Notes: generated by a model not told the origin, from the letters alone. Positions 40,857 to 50,100 are shown, counted from the first letter of the stretch. The stretch: DNA of 64,000 nucleotides from Sphingobacterium alkalisoli (GCF_005049105.1 NZ_SUKA01000005.1:97843-161842), one strand, 5' to 3'. Made by a program: numbers and translations.

Positions 40857-42638
40857 ATGCCATTATCAATTGACGAAGGAAACGCTATCATCATCGATGC
40901 AATAGAAAACAAGACAGTCCACCCCAATTACCAACGCGTCATCAATCTTGCTGCCTTGTACGCGACAATAATTACCGGCGAGGGCGTAGCAGATCTGCTC
41001 AAGCAGTTTAAAATGAGGGAGGATGATATTGCTCATCAGCAGCGTATCGATCTAACTATATCAACTGTTGATGCGTTGTCAGCATCTGTCATTAATCCAT
41101 TTGAGAAAGTTCTCCGCACGGATCCTTTGGTCAAGAGAATTGAGAGTGCTGACGAAAAGAACATCGATATCCTAACGGATAAGATCATGGACTTCTACAG
41201 TTCCGAAAACCAGAACAGCGGATTGGATTACTGGTTGCAGACACGATTCAAGTCTTTATCGTTCCTGGACCCGAATGCTTTTATTGTGCTGGAGTGGGAT
41301 AATTTCAACGAGAATATCGAAAGAGCCTCTCCTTATCCCTACGAAGTGTCAGCGAAACAGGCTATCAATTTTGAATATAAGAACAATAAGCTCCAGTACC
41401 TCCTTGATAAAAAGCCGATCAAGTTCGTCCCTGCAGACGATCCCAAAATGAAACAGGATGGTTTCAAATACACGTTATACGCTATCGGCTTCGTAATAGC
41501 TTTTGAACGAATCGGAGACAGATATCAATTGCAGCCTAATGAGGCGATCTGGAAGTCAAAAGGAGGCGAAAGATATGCAGTGCGGATCCATAAAACATTG
41601 CTTAATGATGTACCGGCATTTTCAATTGGATATGTAGGGGACCAGCGAACTAAAGAAGTTACCTATGTGAATCCGTTTCACTCTGCTATCTCCTGGTTCA
41701 AGAAAATACTCAACCTCGGATCGGAGGCTGACCTCTCCAAAACATTACATGCATTTCCGCAGAAGTTCCAGTATGTACAACGATGCACGGGAACTACAGA
41801 AACGCCCTGCCGTGATGGTACAGACCACGATGGTAACGCTTGTAAGGTTTGTGGGGGTAAAGGTTTGGTAGTGCACACAAGCGCACAGGATGCAGTTTAT
41901 CTACCTCTTCCTAAGCGGTCTGAGGACTTTTTTGACTTGGATAAGCTTATGGTGTATAAACATCCTCCTATTGATTTATTGCAGTTCCAGGAGGACATTC
42001 TGGATAAGTACGAGCAAAAGATCCATGCATCCGTGTTTAATACACTATCGCTGATAAAGAAAACAACCGTTGCGACTGCTACGGAACGCGGCCAGGATCT
42101 TGACAATGTTTATGATACTCTTCATCCATTCGCGGAGAAGATCACCTCCATTTGGTCTGGAATTGTAGAAATGATCGCTGAGATTACTGAGACTCAGACC
42201 GAAGATTTGATAGTGGATATGCGTTATCCGAGTGACTTCAAAATGAAGACCATCGGCCAGTTGATAGAAGATCTCAAGACGGCAAATGATTCCGGCGCAC
42301 CTGGCTTTATGCGGGCCAAGATCTCCGATGATATAGCCGAACAGACGTTTGTTGATCAGCCGGAAGAGTTTCAAAAGTATCAGGTAAAGCAGCAGTTCTA
42401 TCCATTTCCGGGCAAAACCGAATCCGAGATAGAATCCTTACTAACACTTGACCTTGTAACGTTCCGAGTAAAGTTGCTATATGCCAATTTTGATCTTCTC
42501 TTTAAACGTGCAGAAAAGGAAAATTTAGGATTTTGGCAGATGAAGTTCGATCAACAGGAGGTTATCATTGACAAGTTCCTTGATGAACTGGAGGCGGAAC
42601 TAAAACCTAAGGTAACCGAATTTAATCCATTAGCCTAA
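40857..42638 (+). CDS. Phage portal protein with a cysteine-rich insert
   Basis: 593 residues from ATG 40857; a TTG at 40836 lies inside the promoter box and is rejected. It sits between terL and the MuF protein and has portal-like helical N- and C-terminal parts. At about residues 310-335 there is a zinc-type motif CTGTTETPCRDG...CKVCGGKG, reminiscent of DnaJ zinc repeats, unusual for a portal. Forms the DNA entry channel at the capsid vertex. Confidence 0.82.
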   Translation: MPLSIDEGNAIIIDAIENKTVHPNYQRVINLAALYATIITGEGVADLLKQFKMREDDIAHQQRIDLTISTVDALSASVINPFEKVLRTDPLVKRIESADEKNIDILTDKIMDFYSSENQNSGLDYWLQTRFKSLSFLDPNAFIVLEWDNFNENIERASPYPYEVSAKQAINFEYKNNKLQYLLDKKPIKFVPADDPKMKQDGFKYTLYAIGFVIAFERIGDRYQLQPNEAIWKSKGGERYAVRIHKTLLNDVPAFSIGYVGDQRTKEVTYVNPFHSAISWFKKILNLGSEADLSKTLHAFPQKFQYVQRCTGTTETPCRDGTDHDGNACKVCGGKGLVVHTSAQDAVYLPLPKRSEDFFDLDKLMVYKHPPIDLLQFQEDILDKYEQKIHASVFNTLSLIKKTTVATATERGQDLDNVYDTLHPFAEKITSIWSGIVEMIAEITETQTEDLIVDMRYPSDFKMKTIGQLIEDLKTANDSGAPGFMRAKISDDIAEQTFVDQPEEFQKYQVKQQFYPFPGKTESEIESLLTLDLVTFRVKLLYANFDLLFKRAEKENLGFWQMKFDQQEVIIDKFLDELEAELKPKVTEFNPLA

Positions 42639-44011
42639 TGACCGCACGTGAAGCAAAACGACTTTTAAAGCGGATAGCTCTAAAGCCCGACTGGATTGGC
42701 TCTGCTTTGGACCTGTTGGAAAAGTTCGTCAAGAGTAAACAGCACGAATTTGCACAGGAGTTCCTGTCGGCATTAATTGATCAGCTGGAGACCGAGGAGG
42801 GAAAGATCATTTATTCGCAAAAGAACAAGAAGCTGTTGGCCCGAATTGATACTATTCAATCAAGTATCAGATCAAACGTATTCAACCCGGTGATACAAAG
42901 GATGATCAGTAACTTCCAGCACGTAGTGTCGGAGAATATAGTTTATTACGGTAAAGTTGTCCAGGATCAGAAGCTTGTTAAAGTAACTTCTGATCATGTG
43001 CGCGATATCGTTTATAACAGATTGGGGCTTAATACAGACGGCAAGCTTATACGCAATGGTTATATGCAGGGGCTTCTTGATGCGCCAGAGGTGACAACCA
43101 AGCTCAAAGATTATGTATTTCGGTCTGTTTCCACTAAATCTGGTTTTGAAAACTTCAAGACCGGGCTGCGAACGCTTATAGAGGGCGACCCTGATAAGTT
43201 AGGATCCTTTGAGCGCTTTTATCGCAACTATGCGTATGACACCTATTCGCAGGTCGATTCGATGCAGTCTAAGTTGTTGGCTGAGGACTTCAAACTTGTG
43301 CACTTTATATACAATGGTCCAAGAGTAAAAGCAAGTAGGGCTTTCTGCCTCCGGAAGAAGGGTAGGGTGTTCCATGTTGATGACACGAAGAAATGGGAAG
43401 AGGAGCCAGACAACACTGCTAAACCACCTAACTATGATCCGCTGATCCATCGGGGTGGATACGGTTGTATCGATTCGATTGATTATATAAGCGAAGAAAT
43501 GGCTGCGGCTCTGGGTTATGGAAAAGAACCAGACACCTACAAGACTTTTGGTATTAAACAATTTGCTAACGGTGGAGAGATAATCACTTCCGATCTAGTA
43601 GATGTTAACCTTCCTGATTATGCCCGGGTGTATAATGCAGCACAGGCATTTGCTAGAATGGGGCACAAGGTCGAAATCAAACCTAAGATGAAGAACTTTG
43701 AAAACCCGCTTTACAAGGAGGTTTATGCTGATTTGATCGGTACGCCTTACGAACGGAAGAATCCCGATCTGTATATAGATGGGAAGCCCTATGAACATGA
43801 GGGGTATGTAACAAACAATCCTAAGCGAGCTCTCCAGAATATGCTCAATGGAGGCGTGAAGCAGTCTTCCCGGATTATCATAGATGAAGTTTCATTAACT
43901 GATCATTACATTAAGCGGAATATTAATAATAGGGTGATCAACGAAGGTCAGGAAATAGAGGAAGTATGGGTGCTGTCCGGTAAAGATATTAGGCTGCTCT
44001 ATAAGCGTTAA
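42638..44011 (+). CDS. MuF-type head morphogenesis protein with toxin-like C-terminal domain
   Basis: 457 residues; the start overlaps the portal stop by one base. The MuF core is marked by SRAFCLRKKGRVFHVDD and HRGGYGCIDSIDYIS (about 225-295). After it the last ~120 residues (ENPLYKEVYADLIGTPYERK, NPDLYIDGKPYEHEGY, QSSRIIIDEVSLTDHYI, VWVLSGKDIRLLYK) look like a CdiA-type tRNA-nuclease (BECR fold) domain. Capsid-borne toxin domains fused to MuF proteins are known. No immunity gene is evident downstream. Confidence 0.85.
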   Translation: MTAREAKRLLKRIALKPDWIGSALDLLEKFVKSKQHEFAQEFLSALIDQLETEEGKIIYSQKNKKLLARIDTIQSSIRSNVFNPVIQRMISNFQHVVSENIVYYGKVVQDQKLVKVTSDHVRDIVYNRLGLNTDGKLIRNGYMQGLLDAPEVTTKLKDYVFRSVSTKSGFENFKTGLRTLIEGDPDKLGSFERFYRNYAYDTYSQVDSMQSKLLAEDFKLVHFIYNGPRVKASRAFCLRKKGRVFHVDDTKKWEEEPDNTAKPPNYDPLIHRGGYGCIDSIDYISEEMAAALGYGKEPDTYKTFGIKQFANGGEIITSDLVDVNLPDYARVYNAAQAFARMGHKVEIKPKMKNFENPLYKEVYADLIGTPYERKNPDLYIDGKPYEHEGYVTNNPKRALQNMLNGGVKQSSRIIIDEVSLTDHYIKRNINNRVINEGQEIEEVWVLSGKDIRLLYKR

Positions 44012-44016
44012 AACGT

Positions 44017-44044
44017 CAAAGCCCTAGATTTCTCTAAGGCTTTG
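44017..44044 (+). other. Hairpin after the MuF gene
   Basis: CAAAGCC / GGCTTTG stem with a 14-base loop, just past the stop. No T tract follows. It may end or process the packaging transcript ahead of the next promoter. Confidence 0.5.
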
Positions 44045-44123
44045 CGGACAAGGAAGCTCCTTTTCAGGTAGAATCCTTAACACAAAGATACAAAATAATT
44101 TAAAATAATAATTTGCACATAGA

Positions 44124-44141
44124 AAATATTAATATATTTGT
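44124..44141 (+). promoter_or_regulatory. Repeated late-promoter-like sequence, copy 3
   Basis: AAATATTAATATATTTGT, 29 bases before the ATG at 44171; starts the capsid unit. Confidence 0.6.
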
Positions 44142-44170
44142 ATTATATATTTCTAAATTAATATTCTGTT

Positions 44171-44671
44171 ATGGGAGAACTCGAAGAAAATAAAGACCAG
44201 GGAGCAAAGAAAACTGCTTCCAAACAATCATCAACCCCTAAAGAATCTGGATCTACTCCCCAAGATCAAAAACAAGAAGTTTCTCTTCAAGAACGAGAGG
44301 AAGAATACAAGAATCGTATTGAGCAATTGGAGGGCGAAAATCATTCATTAATGCTTCAAAAAGATGCATTGGAAGAGGCTATCGATGACGCTAATGAGGT
44401 TATCAAAGTTAAGGACGAAACAATAGCTAGCCTGCAAGATGAAGTTAAGCATTACGGTATTCTTGATGAAAGTAAAGCAACTATTATTGAAGGCCTAGAG
44501 CAGAAGCTTGAGTCCGCTAGTTCCTTATCTAAATCTCCTGGACTCACTAAGGATGTTGTTATGGCTGTTAAAAATGGTATTGAAAGAGAATTCCCAAAAC
44601 TCGCTTGGGATTCTTTAAAGGACAAACAAGGTTGGAAAATTAAGGTAGAAACTCCTAAAGAAGCTCAATAA
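44171..44671 (+). CDS. Coiled-coil phage protein, unknown
   Basis: 166 residues. The N-terminal 35 residues are disordered (KKTASKQSSTPKESGSTPQD); residues 40-115 are a coiled coil (YKNRIEQLEGENHSLMLQKD). First gene of the capsid unit and could assist scaffolding. No family recognised. Confidence 0.6.
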   Translation: MGELEENKDQGAKKTASKQSSTPKESGSTPQDQKQEVSLQEREEEYKNRIEQLEGENHSLMLQKDALEEAIDDANEVIKVKDETIASLQDEVKHYGILDESKATIIEGLEQKLESASSLSKSPGLTKDVVMAVKNGIEREFPKLAWDSLKDKQGWKIKVETPKEAQ

Positions 44672-44841
44672 TGGCAGAGAAATATAAAGTTAAACACAGA
44701 AAGTCGGGGGTAACTTCTGAGTTTACCTCACGCGAATGGGATCTTATCCAGAAGAATAAGGAAGTAGCAAAGAACTATGTTGTAGTTTCTTCTCCTTCAG
44801 TTACGGTGGCTAAACCATCAAAAAACACTAACCCTGAATAA
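44671..44841 (+). CDS. Very small phage protein
   Basis: 56 residues (MAEKYKVKHRKSGVTSEFTS...), ATG overlapping the previous TAA by one base. Basic N-terminus, Ser/Lys-rich end. Its position just before the scaffold gene suggests a minor head component. Function unknown. Confidence 0.55.
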   Translation: MAEKYKVKHRKSGVTSEFTSREWDLIQKNKEVAKNYVVVSSPSVTVAKPSKNTNPE

Positions 44842-44855
44842 ACAAAATAATTCTC

Positions 44856-45740
44856 ATGAAAGGATTACAAATATTACTGGCGGGACTGCTGACGACCGTT
44901 TATAAAATGTCAGATGACCAAGTTGCTGCTCTTGTCGCAAAGGCAGATGGAGAGGATTTCGATGCTCAATCAGAATTAAATACTATTCTTGAATCAGACA
45001 AAAATCGTATCGGTACATTAAAAACTGATGCGTTCAATGATGGCCACAAAAAAGGCAAATCGGAAAGTCTGAAAGATCTTGAAAAGCAAGTGCGTTCTGA
45101 ATTCGGTGTTACGGATGATTCTATTAAAGGCATTGACCTGATCAAAGCCGTTCACGCTCTGGATCGTGAGGCAGGTAAAAACGGGCTGACTGATGATGAT
45201 GTTAAAAAGCATTCATTGTTTATCCAGCTTCAGAAAAAGCTTGACGACACGAATAAGGACGTTGATACTAAGGTTTCAGAGGCTATTAAGGAGGCTGAAA
45301 CTAAATTCAACCGGGAACGTACATTGACATCGGTCAAGGCTAAGGCACTTGAAGTATTTGATGGCCTTAACCCTGTGCTATCTGATGATAAAGCAAAAGC
45401 GGCCAAGCAAAAGGAAATCATTTTGCGTGAACTAGAAGGTTATGACTATGATACCGCCGAGGACGGTTCCTTTATCGTGAAGAAAGAAGGTAAAGCTCTA
45501 GGCGATGATCATGGCAACCTAGTTGATTTTAATCAGTTGGTTAAAAACACTGCTTCTACCTACTTTGATTTCAAACAGAGCAGCGCAAGAGGCACAGAAG
45601 GCAACAAAACAACTACTACAGGTGGACCTATAACAGTTCCGAAAAACGAGGATGAGTACCTAAAGACAATTCAAGACAGAAGTATTCCCATTGAACAGCG
45701 GAACGAAATTAAAGAAGCTTGGAATAAACAACAAGCATAG
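44856..45740 (+). CDS. Capsid scaffolding protein
   Basis: 294 residues directly before the major capsid gene. Highly charged, with extensive helix and coiled coil (LQKKLDDTNKDVDTKVSEAI) and a disordered TTTTGGPITVPKNEDEY end, as in phage scaffolds that shape the prohead and then leave. Identification is from position and composition; no sequence motif is diagnostic. Confidence 0.7.
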   Translation: MKGLQILLAGLLTTVYKMSDDQVAALVAKADGEDFDAQSELNTILESDKNRIGTLKTDAFNDGHKKGKSESLKDLEKQVRSEFGVTDDSIKGIDLIKAVHALDREAGKNGLTDDDVKKHSLFIQLQKKLDDTNKDVDTKVSEAIKEAETKFNRERTLTSVKAKALEVFDGLNPVLSDDKAKAAKQKEIILRELEGYDYDTAEDGSFIVKKEGKALGDDHGNLVDFNQLVKNTASTYFDFKQSSARGTEGNKTTTTGGPITVPKNEDEYLKTIQDRSIPIEQRNEIKEAWNKQQA

Positions 45741-45764
45741 TCGTTCACTTAAAATTTAAAAAAA

Positions 45765-46793
45765 ATGGCAGCAGGGGAATTCAATAAAACCGCGCTAGTA
45801 GAATTACAGTTACGGATGGAGGAAAAATGGCACGATAAGGTTAAAAATCGTGACTATAACCCGGATATGGCAACAGCTAAGGTTATAGCTGAGCAACAGA
45901 CGGCGAATGTAAAGGAAATCGAAGATGAATCATTGGATCGTCAAGTATCCGTGAATTGGGTAGATTTCTGCCAAGACAACGCCGATGATGAAGTAACTGA
46001 TGACGATTCTTGTGATATCCAAGCGACAGAGCCAGAGAGTAAGTCTCAATTAGAGGAAATAGATACGTTTGTTCAAGCTTCGTACAAAGTACAGGAAGAA
46101 AAGTTCCGTGGCAACTTTGTAAAATTGGAAGAAGCAGTTGCTGTTTCGTTATTAGCAACAGAGAAGAATCTAATAGAAAAACTGAATCTGAAATTAGCTG
46201 CAAAATTATTAACATTTGGCGGTGTAAATAGATATGCTGGCGCTGGCACTATCGGAACAAACGTTGCGGGATACACGGAGATCGATGCGGCTAATTTTAC
46301 AGCTGAAGGTTTCTTCCCTTATTTGCAACAGGCTAGAATTATGAATAAGTTCTCGTCATTGTTGGTTTTAGATGGTGGTAATCTGTTTCAAGACAATTAC
46401 AAATCTCAGAAGTATCTTGGCAACGACGACGGAAAGGCGGCGGCGTCGATGTACGGGGATCTAAGTTACCGTAACGATCTATTTGGCTTCGCATCCAATG
46501 CTATGGAAGATGTCACAATCGTCTTAGATCCGGGATCGGTCGCGTTTGGTTCAAAATCTAGATTTTCAGAAGAACCTCGAAAGATCGATAACCCAACCGT
46601 GACACGGTATTCAGTTCCTTCGAATTATATTCCTGGTTTGCGTTATGATGTAACGTATAAAATGGAGTGTATTGGCGGTAAGATCTGGCATAGCTGGACC
46701 TATAAAATTAGAACAGGATTTTGGCTTAATCCTATTCGTTGTAATGAGGATGTCACTGGGATTCTTTTGTTCAAAAAGAAACCAGCCGCCTAA
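45765..46793 (+). CDS. Major capsid protein (candidate)
   Basis: 342 residues, lying between the scaffold and a strong terminator, the usual place of the most abundant virion protein. It has the mixed beta/alpha pattern expected of a capsid fold (AAKLLTFGGVNRYAGAGTIG, FFPYLQQARIMNKFSSLLVL). No diagnostic motif. The acidic stretch NADDEVTDDDSCDIQATEPE is unusual and may be surface exposed. Confidence 0.72.
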   Translation: MAAGEFNKTALVELQLRMEEKWHDKVKNRDYNPDMATAKVIAEQQTANVKEIEDESLDRQVSVNWVDFCQDNADDEVTDDDSCDIQATEPESKSQLEEIDTFVQASYKVQEEKFRGNFVKLEEAVAVSLLATEKNLIEKLNLKLAAKLLTFGGVNRYAGAGTIGTNVAGYTEIDAANFTAEGFFPYLQQARIMNKFSSLLVLDGGNLFQDNYKSQKYLGNDDGKAAASMYGDLSYRNDLFGFASNAMEDVTIVLDPGSVAFGSKSRFSEEPRKIDNPTVTRYSVPSNYIPGLRYDVTYKMECIGGKIWHSWTYKIRTGFWLNPIRCNEDVTGILLFKKKPAA

Positions 46794-46846
46794 TAAAGAA
46801 ATTGGCGTCGTCTGGGGGGAAGGCGCCGATGTTGATGGTGATTATA

Positions 46847-46873
46847 GGGGAGGGCAAGGCCCTTCCCTTTTTT
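46847..46873 (+). terminator. Terminator after the major capsid gene
   Basis: GGGGAGGGC (46847-46855) / GCCCTTCCC (46859-46867) stem with one G-T pair, 3-base loop and six T. It would limit or attenuate transcription into the neck genes, giving more capsid mRNA. Confidence 0.8.
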
Positions 46874-46885
46874 ATTAAAGAATAT

Positions 46886-47947
46886 ATGGATTGCTTAAAT
46901 AAAATAGTTGGAATTTCAAACACAGATTGCGAATGTGCAACTCAGGCTGTTACACCTGAAGATAGAGAAAGTACTTCCGGGATCTATATTGACGAAGTAG
47001 AGGGAGGACTTAAATTGTCTGCTATTGATAAGATAGGGTGTCAGGACTTTGTTGAAAAGACGAGGCAGGCTCGGAAGAGAGCAATCGACGCTTTTATAGA
47101 AACTATGCTTGCCCAATACGCAACCGAAGGTGGATTTTCTCGTAGATACAAGCCGTTTAATAGCCGGATCGGACAGGTGAACCATTTACGCACATTGAAT
47201 AACCTGCCTAAGTATGCAGGATTAAGATTACGTACGCGGTTGATTCGCGGTAGCAGCATTAAAATATCGGCTATTGGCCTGATATGGTCTGCCGAGAGGA
47301 ATGTAACTGTTTCGATTTACAAGTCACATGGAAATGTCGAGCCCCAATTCCTTCAATCAATAGAAAATATCCCCACTATAGCCAATATATCGGTTACACA
47401 TGATCTCAATGAAATTATTGAATTGCCTTTGTCTGATGACACGGGTAGACCGATAGATTATTACTTCGTTTATGATACCGAATTATCAGGCTTTCCTCGT
47501 GATAACAAAGCTACCTGTAGCTGTGGCGGTTCTGAAGCAGTGCTTAAGAGTTATCTGTCGATAGGAGGTGTTTTTGCGGCTTCGGTGGGAAGTTTGACCA
47601 CTGATCACTCTTCCGTTTATGCAAACGGCATCTTCCTGGAAGCGAAGATTGATTGCACATCAAAAGAAAGTATCTGCAATCTACTGGAGCTAGACGAAAC
47701 CAAAACAATTGCCCATGCAATCGCGTACAAAGCACAGGAGGTGCTAATTGAAGAGCTAATGGGTAGTGGCAATATCAATCGTTTTACCATGCTGTCAAAA
47801 GAGCACTTGTGGGGTAAACGGAATCACTTCAAAAAGGAATTTGATACGAGGATCCTTTGGTTGGCGCAGACATATCCTTTTGACCAGGTTAACGATTGTG
47901 TGGGTTGCAGTGACTCCGATCGTATGTACAAGGGTTTGATTAGATAA
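46886..47947 (+). CDS. Virion structural protein, unknown
   Basis: 353 residues from ATG 46886 (MDCLNKIVGISNTDCECATQ); an open frame to 46802 would read through the terminator and is rejected. It has many cysteines in pairs (SCGGSEAV, VGCSDSDRM). A probable neck or head-tail connector component from its position. Confidence 0.6.
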   Translation: MDCLNKIVGISNTDCECATQAVTPEDRESTSGIYIDEVEGGLKLSAIDKIGCQDFVEKTRQARKRAIDAFIETMLAQYATEGGFSRRYKPFNSRIGQVNHLRTLNNLPKYAGLRLRTRLIRGSSIKISAIGLIWSAERNVTVSIYKSHGNVEPQFLQSIENIPTIANISVTHDLNEIIELPLSDDTGRPIDYYFVYDTELSGFPRDNKATCSCGGSEAVLKSYLSIGGVFAASVGSLTTDHSSVYANGIFLEAKIDCTSKESICNLLELDETKTIAHAIAYKAQEVLIEELMGSGNINRFTMLSKEHLWGKRNHFKKEFDTRILWLAQTYPFDQVNDCVGCSDSDRMYKGLIR

Positions 47948-47951
47948 AAGT

Positions 47952-48509
47952 ATGCAAGAGCTCCGGGACCTAATAGAGAAACTTACAAAGCTTCGTGATG
48001 AACTTCCCGCGGAAGCGGAGCGAATTGCTGGTGCTATGGCCAGTAATCATAAGGCATATATAGTCAGTAGGATTCAGGCTGAAGGTATACCTGGAAAGCA
48101 GTACTCTGATAAAGGAGTTCCAGCTTACTTCTATTCCAATGACAATTACTCAAACGCTTATGCTAGGTTAGATGGAGCAGGGTTTGATCGTATGATCAAG
48201 CAAAAGAAGAAGAAAAAAGAGTTGGTTTCCTGGAAAGATGTGAGAGAAGCAAATGGTCGTCAGACAAATCATGTTGACTTTACTTTCAGCGGGAGGACGT
48301 TCCAGAACCTTAATGTGGTATCGATCGAGACAAGTGGCTTTGTCGCCAAAGCATACCTTGGAGCACCAGAACCTGAACTCGCCAATAGACTCTCGTACGG
48401 TTTCCAAATGTACGGAGACTTCCTCTCTCCAAATGAAGAAGAGAAGAAGTTGCTCAATACGGTCGCTAAAGAAATGACTGATAAATTATTCGAAAAATAT
48501 AAAATATGA
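47952..48509 (+). CDS. Tail-completion / HK97 gp10-like neck protein
   Basis: 185 residues in the neck position. N-terminal helix (LRDLIEKLTKLRDELPAEAE) and a basic KQKKKKKELVSWKD loop, then beta strands; ends with a helix EEEKKLLNTVAKEMTDKL. The layout fits gp10-like proteins that join head and tail. Overlaps the next gene by 4 bp. Confidence 0.55.
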   Translation: MQELRDLIEKLTKLRDELPAEAERIAGAMASNHKAYIVSRIQAEGIPGKQYSDKGVPAYFYSNDNYSNAYARLDGAGFDRMIKQKKKKKELVSWKDVREANGRQTNHVDFTFSGRTFQNLNVVSIETSGFVAKAYLGAPEPELANRLSYGFQMYGDFLSPNEEEKKLLNTVAKEMTDKLFEKYKI

Positions 48510-49078
48510 ATCTATACGTTGCTAAAGTGTTAAAAATGCTCCTGACTGATCTGCCTTACTTTGATAGGCCGGCAGGTCTGGTACAGACGATCACAAAAGA
48601 AGATTCTTCCGGGAGCGGGAAAACAAAAGTGATCCGGTTCCCGATCGAGGTAGATGTAACGCAGGAGAAGGAATCGGTTCCGATGATCCCGGATGATCGT
48701 ATAAAGGGAATGTTCTACATTGAAGATGGTGGTTCCAAGCACGATGGGGGAAACGACTGGACCTCGGATCTTACCTTGGTGTGTTGGTTCTGTCCTAAAA
48801 AGATATCTGCTAATGTGGAAGCGGTCAGCGTAAACGCTATGGCTGATATAATGTATCTCTGCAAAAAGTTTTATAATGATGCCCCCATCACAAAGCTTAA
48901 ATTTAATGTCGTCTCTTCGCCAGTGCGCAGCGCCTCTATATTCAGTCAATATGTTTACCCGGAAGTGAACACTCAGTATTTGATGCCTCCGTACGATTTT
49001 TTCGCACTGAAGATCAAAGCATCTTTCCGGTTAAGTGATAGTTGTATCGAACCCTTAACTGACCCCGACATATGTTAG
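48506..49078 (+). CDS. Probable tail terminator or neck protein
   Basis: 190 residues. Mixed beta pattern (KVIRFPIEVDVTQEKESVPM). No motif recognised; the order between the gp10-like gene and the tail chaperone suggests the tail terminator or major tail-tube component. Overlaps the next gene by 7 bp. Confidence 0.5.
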   Translation: MNLYVAKVLKMLLTDLPYFDRPAGLVQTITKEDSSGSGKTKVIRFPIEVDVTQEKESVPMIPDDRIKGMFYIEDGGSKHDGGNDWTSDLTLVCWFCPKKISANVEAVSVNAMADIMYLCKKFYNDAPITKLKFNVVSSPVRSASIFSQYVYPEVNTQYLMPPYDFFALKIKASFRLSDSCIEPLTDPDIC

Positions 49079-49374
49079 ATGCAATGGTTTTCTTTCTTTT
49101 TTGGTCGATGATCGGATTTTGTTGTTCGGTGATCGGACACGTCTTCTGTAATATCCTTCTGTATGAAGATATACTTAATTGGTATGGTCGGTTGCTCGGT
49201 AAACTACCTTCATGGCTTGGGAAGCCGTTGGGACTTTGCGCCAAATGCTTCACTGGCCAGCTTACTTTTTGGTCATTTCTGTTTCTGTCCTCTCAGTTGT
49301 CAAGCACAAGCAATGTCTTCTTTTTTCCTTATGCGATTTGTCTATCAATCTTTTTAATCACTAAATATCAATGA
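49072..49374 (+). CDS. Membrane protein in the tail gene cluster
   Basis: 100 residues with two clear hydrophobic helices (MVFFLFWSMIGFCCSVIGHV and FFFPYAICLSIFLITKY) and a loop with a CAKC pair (GLCAKCFTGQLTFW). Membrane proteins at this place recur in Bacteroidota phages; function unknown. Overlaps both neighbours by a few bases. Confidence 0.65.
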   Translation: MLDAMVFFLFWSMIGFCCSVIGHVFCNILLYEDILNWYGRLLGKLPSWLGKPLGLCAKCFTGQLTFWSFLFLSSQLSSTSNVFFFPYAICLSIFLITKYQ

Positions 49375-49898
49375 AAATTAAACACATCAATATCGAGGCT
49401 CGCCAGTTTAAAGCGAACGGCAAAACCTATTTTATCGAAGCTGATGATATCAGTATCGCTCGTTGGTCTAAATATGAAGAGCTTTCCCTTGAGCTTCAGT
49501 ATGGCACATCATCATTTTCAGAAATGCATCAAAATTGGGCACTGGTAACCAAGTTGGCCAATGAGCTTCAGTTTGCGGATATCGCGGTATTAGCTCACAA
49601 CATGCAAACAAGTGTATTAAATGCTATTGATCGAACGCCGGTACAGTTGAAACTATGTGCTCTGTTCATCAATGAGGAGAATGAAGACCGTTCTGAAATA
49701 ACTGATGAGGGAATATCTAGAAAGATAGATGGCTGGAGAAAGGAGGGGCTAGCGATCGGTGATTTTTTTCAGTTAGCTCTCGTTTTTTCAAGGCTTATCG
49801 GCGAGAGCTCGAGTACACTTACCCCGGAATATTTGGAAAAAATATCCTCTCAAATAAAAATCTTACAGGAGACGCCGATACCGAGATCCGAGGAGTAA
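49371..49898 (+). CDS. Tail assembly chaperone (gpG-like)
   Basis: 175 residues, second-last frame before the tape measure, where gpG/gpGT-type chaperones sit. Helical protein. Its -1 frame stays open from 49778 to 50083, overlapping its last ~40 codons, so a programmed -1 frameshift could add a C-terminal T-part. Role inferred from position and the frame layout. Confidence 0.6.
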   Translation: MKIKHINIEARQFKANGKTYFIEADDISIARWSKYEELSLELQYGTSSFSEMHQNWALVTKLANELQFADIAVLAHNMQTSVLNAIDRTPVQLKLCALFINEENEDRSEITDEGISRKIDGWRKEGLAIGDFFQLALVFSRLIGESSSTLTPEYLEKISSQIKILQETPIPRSEE

Positions 49899-49954
49899 AA
49901 AGTATCAAATACGAGCAGGTCAAAAATAAGAAGAGCTGGATTGATCTGTGGTAT

Positions 49955-50086
49955 ATGATGTCTGAGGGAGATAAGAATGCATTCAATGCCTTAAAAAGAA
50001 CATCCTGCATGGAATTCTGGAGGCTTTTCGAACTCTTCAAAAAGAGAGTGCAGGACCAAAAGCAAAGCAACAATCAAAGAACTAAA
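49955..50086 (+). CDS. C-terminal part of tail chaperone (gpT-like) or separate small protein
   Basis: The -1 frame relative to the chaperone gene is open from 49778 and ends at TAA 50084-50086. The first ATG inside is 49955, giving 43 residues (MMSEGDKNAFNALKRTSCME, then FWRLFELFKK); the frame upstream encodes KKSWIDLWY, which looks like real coding sequence and argues for a frameshift fusion. Confidence 0.5.
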
Positions 50087-50100
50087 AACAAAAAATAGTT

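Noticed and set aside
46802..46885. Upstream extension of the 353-aa structural gene
   Set aside because: It would translate through the strong terminator at 46847-46873; ATG 46886 is just past it.
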